Origin: Streptomyces endocoffeicus
Lineage (GTDB): Bacteria; Actinomycetota; Actinomycetes; Streptomycetales; Streptomycetaceae
Direction: 5' to 3'
Length of the DNA: 64,000 bases
Assembly (NCBI RefSeq): GCF_016741935.1
Contig: NZ_JAERRG010000001.1
Location: 744,001 to 808,000, forward strand
In this document: positions 57,991-64,000 of the stretch, piece by piece
Layout of the letters: every line of letters starts with the position of its first letter
Numbering within the stretch: position 1 is the first letter of the stretch
Made by a program: the position numbers and the translations under genes
The notes under the pieces: model-generated
The model's input: the letters and a program-made list of their open reading frames with translations, nothing else
Told to the model about the DNA's origin: nothing
Databases searched by the model: none

Positions 57991-59064
57991 ATGCACACGC
58001 AGGATTTCGCCGCGCATGACCTGGACGAGCTGGATCGCGGCCTCATACACGCACTGCAGATCCACCCCAGGGCCCCATGGACTCTCGTCGGTGATGTGCT
58101 CGGGGTGAACCCGGTGACGGCCGCGCGCCGCTGGCACCGGCTCCAGGAGAGGGGGCTGGCCTGGGTGACCGCCTACCCCCGGCTGTCGGACTCCCGGATC
58201 GTGGTGACCGGCATCGTCGAGGTGGACGCCGAGCCCGGGGTCGGCGAGGACGTGGCCGAGTCCCTGGCGGCCGAACCCTCGGTGGCGAACGTCAAGCTCA
58301 CGGCCGGAAGCCGGGATCTGGTGATCGCGCTGCAGGCTTCCGACCTGGGCGAGCTCTCCCAGCTCACCACCGCTCTCTTCCGTGGCGCCCCGGGGGTACG
58401 GGCGACACGTACGCATGTGGCCACGGCCGTGCCCTCCGAGGGCAGCCGGTGGCGGCTGCGCGCCCTGGACGCCACGCAGCTCGCCCGTCTCCAGGAGGCG
58501 CTCCCGCCGACCGAGCCGCTCCCCTCCGGGACGGCCGGCTGGGACCCCCTGGACATCCGGCTCCTGGAGCTGCTGAGTGTGGACGGCCGGATGGCGGTCA
58601 GCGATCTCGCGGACCACGCCGACGCGCCGCTCACCACGGTCCGCCGGAGGCTGCGGTCGCTGCTCGGCTCACGGGTGTGTCTGCGCTGCGACCTGGCGCG
58701 GCCGCTGTCCGGGTGGCCGCTGTCCGCGGTGTACTTCGCGTCCGTACCGGCCGAGCGCCTGGAGGAGACCAGCCGGGCGCTGGCCGGAGTGCGGGAGGTG
58801 CGGTCGTGCGCGATCACGGCGGGCCCGCACAACCTCGTGATCGACGTCTGGCTGCGCGCGTCCGGCGATGTGCACACCTTCGAGGCACATCTGTCCAGGC
58901 GGCTGCCGCGGCTGACCATCGAGGACCGCTCGGTGGTGCTGCGCACCGTCAAGCACATGGGCCGGCTGCTGGACCGCGACGGCCACAGCGTGGGCATCGT
59001 CCCGCTGCGCCCCTTCGCCGCGCCCGCCGCCGGGGGTGCCACCGGGGGTGCCACCGCCACCTGA
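57991..59064 (+). CDS. Double Lrp/AsnC-family transcription regulator
   Basis: This 357-residue protein is two Lrp/AsnC modules in tandem. The first helix-turn-helix is at LDRGLIHALQIHPRAPWTLV, near residue 10, and its sensor domain follows (VNVKL-like strand VANVKLTAGSRDLVIAL). The second starts at DPLDIRLLELLSVDGRMAVS, near residue 180, with a second sensor domain (REVRSCAITAGPHNLVIDVW). Such fused proteins occur in actinomycetes. It is divergent from the amidohydrolase/transporter pair and is a likely local regulator of it. The ATG at 57,991 is chosen by homology; no good ribosome site is visible. Confidence 0.9.
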   Translation: MHTQDFAAHDLDELDRGLIHALQIHPRAPWTLVGDVLGVNPVTAARRWHRLQERGLAWVTAYPRLSDSRIVVTGIVEVDAEPGVGEDVAESLAAEPSVANVKLTAGSRDLVIALQASDLGELSQLTTALFRGAPGVRATRTHVATAVPSEGSRWRLRALDATQLARLQEALPPTEPLPSGTAGWDPLDIRLLELLSVDGRMAVSDLADHADAPLTTVRRRLRSLLGSRVCLRCDLARPLSGWPLSAVYFASVPAERLEETSRALAGVREVRSCAITAGPHNLVIDVWLRASGDVHTFEAHLSRRLPRLTIEDRSVVLRTVKHMGRLLDRDGHSVGIVPLRPFAAPAAGGATGGATAT

Positions 59065-59199
59065 GACGCGGGCACACGGTCCCGTATCGGGGCCACCTCG
59101 TCGGAAACGGTCGGCGGGGCGCACCGGACGTGAAGGCGCTGTCCAGTGTTCGTATGGGTGCCATCTGCCGGTACCCGCCGCCGGACACGCTGGGGCGCC

Positions 59200-60471
59200 A
59201 TGGCACCTGTGCGCGCGATAGTCCAAGCCGTTCCGCTGGTGGCTACGGCCATCGTCATGCTCGACGCGGCCACCGACTTCTTCCCGGACGCCCCGCTGGT
59301 CGGCGTCATCACACCGGTGCGCCTCGCCGTGCTGGCGGGGCTGGTCGCGACGGCGGTGACGGCCCCGCGACTCGCCACGTTCCGCACCCGGCTCGACCTC
59401 GCCATCGCGCTGCTCCTGCTCAGTGCCATCGCCACCACCTACGTCGGCGGCCACCCCGACGCACCGCTGCGCGCCCTGATGACCGCTCTCGCCACCTTCT
59501 ACCTGCTGGTCGGGGTGCGGCGGTCGCAGCCCGAATCGTGGCGGGCGGTGGCGCTGCTCGCGCTGGTCTGCGTGGCGGCCGCCGCCACTTCGGCGTTCGC
59601 CCAGGTGACCAACGAGGTGCCGACCGGCTTCTGCCGCACCGGGCTCTTCACCGACGTCGACTGCGACGGCGGCGGGGCCGGTGCGATGATCCGCGCCACG
59701 GGCACCTTCGCCAACCCCAACCTGCTCGCCGCGTTCCTGGTGCTGCTCACCCCGATCGCCCTGCTGACGGCGGTGACGGTGGCCGAACGCACGGCCCGGG
59801 TCGCCGTCGTGACCGTGGGCCTCCTCGCGTACGGCGCGGTGCTGACCACCTTCTCCCGGGCGGGCTGCGTCGCGGCCGCGGCGGGTCTGCTGGTGCTCGG
59901 TGGCGCGTACTGGCTCGCCCCCCGCCTCGGCCGGTGGGGGGTGCGGACGCTGACGACCGTGGGGCTGGCGGGGCTGGCGGCGGTGACGGTGGCGCTGTGG
60001 GTGGTGTCGCGGGCCGGTGACGCGCTCGGGGTCCGGGGCCAGGCGTGGAAGGCGGCCGTGGACCTGGCCGTGGACCATCCGCTCGGGGTCGGTCTGGGGC
60101 GGGCTGGCGACGCCGTCTCCGCCGCCGTACCGGGCGGGAGGACCTTCGTCCACGCGCACAACATGTGGCTGAACTGGCTGGCCGAAGCGGGCGTGGCCGG
60201 TCTGCTCGGCATCCTGCTGGTGACCGTGATCGCCGTCGCCTCCGCGGTCCGCGCCGCGCGGGAGAAGTCCGTGGCCGGTGTCGTCGGGCTCGCCGCCCTG
60301 ACGGGGTTCTTCCTGGCGGCCACGGTGGACCACCCGGCCAACCTGGACCGGATCGCCATGCTCTTCTGGCTGGTCCTCGGCCTCGTCATGGCCGAGGTCC
60401 CGGGCGGGTGGCGGGAGTCCGGGACGCCCGTGCGGGCCACGGGGCGGTCGGGCCGGCGCGCGCGGCGCTGA
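59200..60471 (+). CDS. O-antigen-ligase-like (Wzy/WaaL) polytopic membrane protein
   Basis: This 423-residue membrane protein has about ten hydrophobic segments and a large outside loop. The strand ATGTFANPNLLAAFLVLLTP and the later VHAHNMWLNWLAEAGVAGLL are those of the O-antigen ligase family, where the HN-W motif is typical. Family members join or polymerise lipid-linked sugars at the outer face of the membrane; in Gram-positive bacteria the substrate is usually unknown. Start ATG 59,200 is preferred; GTG 59,146 in frame is possible. Confidence 0.82.
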   Translation: MAPVRAIVQAVPLVATAIVMLDAATDFFPDAPLVGVITPVRLAVLAGLVATAVTAPRLATFRTRLDLAIALLLLSAIATTYVGGHPDAPLRALMTALATFYLLVGVRRSQPESWRAVALLALVCVAAAATSAFAQVTNEVPTGFCRTGLFTDVDCDGGGAGAMIRATGTFANPNLLAAFLVLLTPIALLTAVTVAERTARVAVVTVGLLAYGAVLTTFSRAGCVAAAAGLLVLGGAYWLAPRLGRWGVRTLTTVGLAGLAAVTVALWVVSRAGDALGVRGQAWKAAVDLAVDHPLGVGLGRAGDAVSAAVPGGRTFVHAHNMWLNWLAEAGVAGLLGILLVTVIAVASAVRAAREKSVAGVVGLAALTGFFLAATVDHPANLDRIAMLFWLVLGLVMAEVPGGWRESGTPVRATGRSGRRARR

Positions 60472-60532
60472 AGCGCTCCGCTGGACGCTCCGCTGGAAGT
60501 GCCGCGATGTGTTGTCGGGCGTCCGCGGCGCC

Positions 60533-60600
60533 GTTGTGGCTGGTCGCGCCCACGCGGCGGAGCCGCACATCGACACAGCCCCGCGCCCCTTCGGGCGCGC
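60533..60600. repeat. Hairpin-rich intergenic repeat typical of Streptomyces
   Basis: The stretch from gttgtggctggtcgcgccca to ccccttcgggcgcgc contains two hairpins: gcggc/gccgc near 60,556, and gcgccc (60,583-60,588) with gggcgc (60,593-60,598). From memory it resembles a short repeat found in many Streptomyces intergenic regions. It may end transcription of the gene upstream. Confidence 0.45.
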
Positions 60601-60664
60601 CTCTCGAACCGCAGCGGACTTCCGCCGATCTGCTGAGCGGGACCCGCCCGCCACCGCCGCCACG

Positions 60665-60784
60665 ATGCGGGGGAAGCTCGCCGGGCTGCTGAGCCGCAGC
60701 CGCCGGGTGGCGCGGGGGCTCAATGTCTTCAGCGGGACGGTGTTCACGGGACTGGCCGTACGGCTCGCCGCCTCTCCGAGGTAG
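60665..60784 (+). pseudogene. C-terminal remnant of a LysE-type transporter gene
   Basis: The frame encodes about 39 residues ending in LNVFSGTVFTGLAVRLAASP and a stop at 60,782-60,784. This matches the usual C-terminus of LysE/RhtB amino acid exporters (a helix of the LNR-SG-VF-GLG-RLA kind). Nothing upstream in any frame continues the protein, so I read it as a decayed 3' end. The identification rests on one short helix. Confidence 0.5.
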
Positions 60785-60906
60785 GCGGCCCAACGGACGC
60801 TGTGGCCGCCCGGGGTCCGGACAGCGGACCGTTCTCCTGGCCCCGTCCGCGCGGTGGCGACGAGAGTGGGTGGGCGTTCGCGTCAACCGGAAGGCGGGGC
60901 ACAGCG

Positions 60907-61731
60907 ATGGCGGACACGGTGCGGCGGGGCTACGCGCCCAGCTCCTTCGGGCAGTTGCACTACGCGGAGTGCGGGTCCGGTGAGGCGGTGCTGCTGCTGC
61001 ACCAGACGCCACGTTCCTGGACCGAGTACGCCGGTGTGCTGCCCCTGGTGGGCCGGGCGCACCGGGCGATCGCCATGGACACCGTGGGGTTCGGCGCCTC
61101 GGCCAGGCCCGAGGGGCCGCACTCGATCGAGCGGTTCGCCGATGGAGTGGAGGCGCTGGCCGACGCGCTCGGGCTGGACTCCTTCCACCTGGTGGGCCAT
61201 CACACGGGTGGTGTGGTGGCCGTGGAGGTGGCCGCCCGGCTGGGCGACCGCGTCAGCGGTCTGCTGCTCTCGGCCACTGCCTTCGTGGATGAGGCCAAGC
61301 GCGCGGCGGCTCCCGCCCGCCCGCCGGTCGACCATGTCGACCCCAAGCCGGACGGCTCACATCTGGTGGAGGTGTGGAACCGGCGCCGCGCCTTCTACCG
61401 GGCGGGCGAGGAGGCCGCGCTGCACCGCTATGTGATCGACGCGCTGACGGTGCTGGACCGGGTGGAGGAGGGGCACGAGGCGGTGTACCGGTACCGGATG
61501 GAGGAGCGGCTGGCGCACATCACCGCCCCCGTACTCGCCGTATGCGCGCCGGAGGACCACTACTCGCTGCCCGCGCTGGAGAAGTTCGCGGCGGCGCTCG
61601 GCTGCGAGACCGCGGTCCTGTCCGGCGGCCACGTACCGGCGCCCGAGCAGCTGCCCGGGGAGTTCGCCGATGTCGTCACCGCGTGGGTGGACCGGCATCG
61701 GCGGTGGCCCGGTCCCACGTCGTCCCGGTGA
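60907..61731 (+). CDS. Alpha/beta hydrolase-fold protein with His in place of the nucleophile Ser
   Basis: This 274-residue alpha/beta-hydrolase-fold protein has the oxyanion strand VLLLHQTPRSW and a late acid and histidine (CAPEDHYS, GGHVPAPE). At the nucleophile elbow the usual GHSMG reads G97-H98-H99-T100-G101, with H99 where the serine should be. The enzyme may use another mechanism, or the threonine, or be catalytically altered. Its 3' end overlaps the converging acyl-CoA ligase gene by 56 bases. The ATG at 60,907 is the first that fits the domain start. Confidence 0.87.
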   Translation: MADTVRRGYAPSSFGQLHYAECGSGEAVLLLHQTPRSWTEYAGVLPLVGRAHRAIAMDTVGFGASARPEGPHSIERFADGVEALADALGLDSFHLVGHHTGGVVAVEVAARLGDRVSGLLLSATAFVDEAKRAAAPARPPVDHVDPKPDGSHLVEVWNRRRAFYRAGEEAALHRYVIDALTVLDRVEEGHEAVYRYRMEERLAHITAPVLAVCAPEDHYSLPALEKFAAALGCETAVLSGGHVPAPEQLPGEFADVVTAWVDRHRRWPGPTSSR

Positions 61732-63193
61732 CACCCTGCCTCCGCAGCGCCGCCTTGCGCACCTTCCCGGTCTCGGTGAGCGGCAGTTCGCCCAGGATGT
61801 CCACATAGCGGGGGACGGCGAACGGGGGCAGCTCGCGCTCGCAGTGGCGGATCACATCGGCCAGGTCGAGGGTGCCGCCCGCGCGGGGCACCACGGCGAC
61901 CATGACCTCGTCCTCGGCCAGCTCGGACGGCACGGGGAAGACGGCCGCGTCGGCCACCTCGGGATGGCTGCGGACGACCGTCTCGACCTCGCACGAGGAG
62001 ATGTTCTCCCCACGGCGGCGGATCACGTCCTTGATGCGGTCCACGAACCGGAACCAGCCGTCGGGTTCGCGGACCACCCGGTCCCCCGTGTGCCGCCACG
62101 CGTCCACCGGCTCCGCCAACTCGCCCAGGTAGCCGGTGGCGAAGGCGTACGGCCGGTGGCTGCGCACGACCAGTTCACCCGGGGTGCCGTCGGGGACGGG
62201 CGTGAGCAGTTCGTCCACGACACGGGCGTCGAAGCCCTCGCGCAGGGTGCCCATGTAGCCGGGCCGCTGCTTCTCGGGGGTCGTGCCGATGACCAGGTTG
62301 GTCTCGGTGGAGCCGAATCCGTCGATCAGCGTGACGCCGAACCGCTCGCGGAACGGCCCCCAGGCGTGGGCCGGTGTCGCCGGGGAGAGCCCGCGGACGG
62401 CCCGGTGCGCACGGTCGTGGGGGCCCGGGGGCTGGGCCAGCAGCATCGGCACCATGGCGCCCAGCAGATAGACCACGGTCGCCCCGGCTCCGGCCGCCTC
62501 GGCCCAGTACCGGGAGGCCGAGAAGCGGGGCGCCAGCGTGATCGACGCCCCCACGGTCATCGCCTGTGCCAGCGCGTTCAGCGCGTTGGTGTGGAACAGC
62601 GGGAGGCAGGTGTGGAGGACGTCGTCCGCGGTGAGGCGCAGCGCGTCGGACACGTTGCGCCCCCACCAGACGAACTGGGCGTGGGGGCAGCGCACCCCGC
62701 GCGACGTGCCGGTGGTCCCCGAGGTGAACAGGACACACGCGGTGTCCTCCGGGCGGACGGGTGCCGCCGGGAAGGCAGGTCCGCCGCCCGGCCGGGGCGT
62801 GCCGTCCGCTCCGGCGCGCCACAGCGTCCCCCGGTACCCGGCCGCCCGCACGCGCTCGGCCGTCCCGTCCTCCGCGAGCAGATGAGTAGGGCGGGCCTGG
62901 TCCAGGACGTGTCGCAGCCCGGCGCCGCGCAGCCCCGTGTTCAGGGGCACCAGCTCGGCGCCGAGCCAGGCGGCGCCGAGGAACAGGTCCACGAGTTCGA
63001 TCCGGTTGCCCGTCATCGCCGCGATGCGCTCGCCCGGACGGCAGCCCTGGACCGCGAGGGCCCCCGCCATGGTGGCGGCGGCCTCCCGGGTCTCGCCGTA
63101 GGTGCGGACCGTGGTCCCGATCCGCAGGAAGGGGCGGTCCCCGTGGTCCCGGGCCGCCGCCTGGAGCAGCCCGGGAATCGTCAGTGAGGTCAC
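61676..63193 (-). CDS. Acyl-CoA ligase (AMP-forming), CaiC-like
   Basis: This 505-residue ANL-family ligase has P-loop LFTSGTTGTSRGVRCPH, A5-like GFGSTETN, A7 WRHTGDRVVREPDGW and the C-terminal lysine in LTETGKVRKAAL. Spacing and sequence (RIKDVIRRRGENISS) fit small-acid CoA ligases such as crotonobetaine/carnitine-CoA ligase. Its start overlaps the stop of a CoA-transferase gene (ATGA), so the two probably act on the same acid. No link to the peptide cluster is apparent. Confidence 0.9.
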   Translation of the reverse strand: MTSLTIPGLLQAAARDHGDRPFLRIGTTVRTYGETREAAATMAGALAVQGCRPGERIAAMTGNRIELVDLFLGAAWLGAELVPLNTGLRGAGLRHVLDQARPTHLLAEDGTAERVRAAGYRGTLWRAGADGTPRPGGGPAFPAAPVRPEDTACVLFTSGTTGTSRGVRCPHAQFVWWGRNVSDALRLTADDVLHTCLPLFHTNALNALAQAMTVGASITLAPRFSASRYWAEAAGAGATVVYLLGAMVPMLLAQPPGPHDRAHRAVRGLSPATPAHAWGPFRERFGVTLIDGFGSTETNLVIGTTPEKQRPGYMGTLREGFDARVVDELLTPVPDGTPGELVVRSHRPYAFATGYLGELAEPVDAWRHTGDRVVREPDGWFRFVDRIKDVIRRRGENISSCEVETVVRSHPEVADAAVFPVPSELAEDEVMVAVVPRAGGTLDLADVIRHCERELPPFAVPRYVDILGELPLTETGKVRKAALRRQGVTGTTWDRATADAGPPTR

Positions 63194-64000
63194 CGCAGCA
63201 CCTCGCGCTCGCGCAGTGCGCGGATCCGCTCGGGTGACAGGCCCGCGACCTCGCGCAGCACATCGTCGGTGTCGGCGCCGAGCACGGGTGCCGCCTTACG
63301 GATGCCACCGGGTGTGCGGATGAGCCGGACGGGCGGCCCCTCGTGCAGGAAGGCCCCCGCCACCGGGTGTTCCGCGCGGATGTAGAAGCCCCTGGCCCGC
63401 AGCTGCGGATCGTGCTCCACGAGGTCGCGGCCGTCCCGCACCGGGCCCGCGGGTATGCCGTGCTCCTGGAGGAGTTCGGCGGCGGCGTCGGCCGGCAGGG
63501 GCCTGGCCCAGGTGGCGAGGGCCTCGTCGACCAGCTCGGTGTGGTGTGCGCGCCTCTCCGCCGCGCGGGTGCGGTCGTCGGTGGCGAGGTCGGGGCGGCC
63601 GATGACCGTGCACAGGGCGGCCCATTCGGTGTCGTCGCGGACGCTGACGGCCAGCCAGCTGTCGGCGCCGAGGCAGCGGTACACGCCCTGCGGGCCCCAC
63701 CGCGGATCGGTGTTCCCGGCGGGTTCGGTGGGGTGGAGCAGACTGGTGCCCATGTGGGAGGCGATGGCCTCGAGCTGGGACAGGTCGATGTGCTGTCCGC
63801 GCCCGGTCTCCTCCCGGTGCTCCAGGGCGGCGACGGTGGCGAGCGCAGCCTGCAGCCCCGCGACGATGTCGCCGTGGCCGTAGATCACCCCGACCACGTC
63901 GTCCGGGCCCCATCCGGTCAGGCCGGTGAGCCCCGAGCTGGCGGACACGGTGTCCGCGTACGACACCCAGCCGCTGCGCGGGCCGGTGTGTCCCATGCCG
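63190..64000 (-). CDS. CaiB/BaiF-type (class III) CoA-transferase, partial at the right edge
   Basis: This is the C-terminal 269 residues or so of a family III CoA-transferase; the 5' part lies beyond the window. Visible features are YADTVSASSGLTGLTGW, whose aspartate is in the position of the catalytic residue, GRGQHIDLSQLEAIASHMG, and EHGIPAGPVRDGRDLVEHDP near the C-terminus. Members move CoA between small carboxylic acids. It is coupled to the acyl-CoA ligase downstream, suggesting a carboxylic-acid catabolic unit. Confidence 0.9.
   Translation of the reverse strand, partial: GMGHTGPRSGWVSYADTVSASSGLTGLTGWGPDDVVGVIYGHGDIVAGLQAALATVAALEHREETGRGQHIDLSQLEAIASHMGTSLLHPTEPAGNTDPRWGPQGVYRCLGADSWLAVSVRDDTEWAALCTVIGRPDLATDDRTRAAERRAHHTELVDEALATWARPLPADAAAELLQEHGIPAGPVRDGRDLVEHDPQLRARGFYIRAEHPVAGAFLHEGPPVRLIRTPGGIRKAAPVLGADTDDVLREVAGLSPERIRALREREVLR

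Larger units (their letters stand above)
60472..60906. other. Gap with intergenic repeat and transporter-gene remnant
   Basis: These 435 bases between the O-antigen-ligase-like gene and the hydrolase gene hold a hairpin-rich sequence (60,533-60,600) and a short coding remnant (60,665-60,784). The last 120 bases probably carry the hydrolase promoter. No intact gene is seen. Confidence 0.6.

Overview
This is high-GC actinomycete DNA, most likely from a Streptomyces. Supporting signs are very strong GC bias with spurious long open frames on every strand, GTG starts and GTGA/ATGA coupled genes, rare TTA leucine codons in a regulator and one biosynthetic gene, and typical Streptomyces flanking families. 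Positions 1 to about 52,500 hold most of a non-ribosomal peptide synthetase (NRPS) cluster for an acidic, calcium-dependent-type cyclic lipopeptide. Positions 52,885 to 64,000 look like ordinary chromosomal flank.

Assembly line (minus strand, right to left). A fatty acyl-AMP ligase, two acyl-CoA-dehydrogenase-type proteins and an acyl carrier protein (41,038 to 36,193) would make and deliver a 2,3-unsaturated acyl chain. NRPS A (36,093-26,140) reads starter C-Asp, C-(A domain deleted), C-Pip-E. NRPS B (26,143-5,633) reads Gly-Asp-Gly-Asp-Gly-Thr-E. NRPS C (5,633 to beyond the left edge) reads Ile/Val-Pro. The A-domain codes, read by eye, give Asp1-X2-D-Pip3-Gly4-Asp5-Gly6-Asp7-Gly8-D-Thr9-Ile10-Pro11. 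With X2 = 2,3-diaminopropionate (Dap), this is the peptide core of laspartomycin C/glycinocin as I know it. The terminal thioesterase, pipecolate supply and any MbtH protein would lie left of the window.

Dap branch and export. A second, translationally coupled minus-strand set (51,459 to 43,321) encodes an ABC ATPase, an SbnA-like PLP enzyme, an argininosuccinate-lyase-family enzyme, an ATP-grasp ligase and a free-standing A-T-TE protein. I infer that the PLP enzyme and the lyase make Dap (serine derivative plus aspartate, then loss of fumarate). The A-T-TE protein would activate Dap and load it in trans onto the A-less module 2. Two plus-strand genes between the operons encode the ABC permease (41,409-42,239) and a SyrP-like Fe(II)/2-oxoglutarate oxygenase (42,294-43,235). 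A LuxR-type regulator with a TTA codon sits at the cluster's right end.

Flank. After a strong terminator at 52,839-52,870 come a secreted HAD-type acid phosphatase, a small membrane protein coupled to a DUF427 protein, and an AbgT-type transporter coupled to an amidohydrolase and divergent from a double-Lrp/AsnC regulator. Then follow an O-antigen-ligase-like membrane protein, an intergenic repeat beside a transporter-gene remnant, an alpha/beta hydrolase lacking the usual serine, an acyl-CoA ligase and a CoA-transferase cut by the right edge.

The most notable points are the gutted A domain with its apparent in-trans replacement, the fumarate-releasing Dap route, the near-identical 6.3-kb tandem Gly-Asp bimodule, an 18-bp in-frame tandem repeat inside the starter condensation domain, and an oxygenase whose chemistry is not needed for known laspartomycins.
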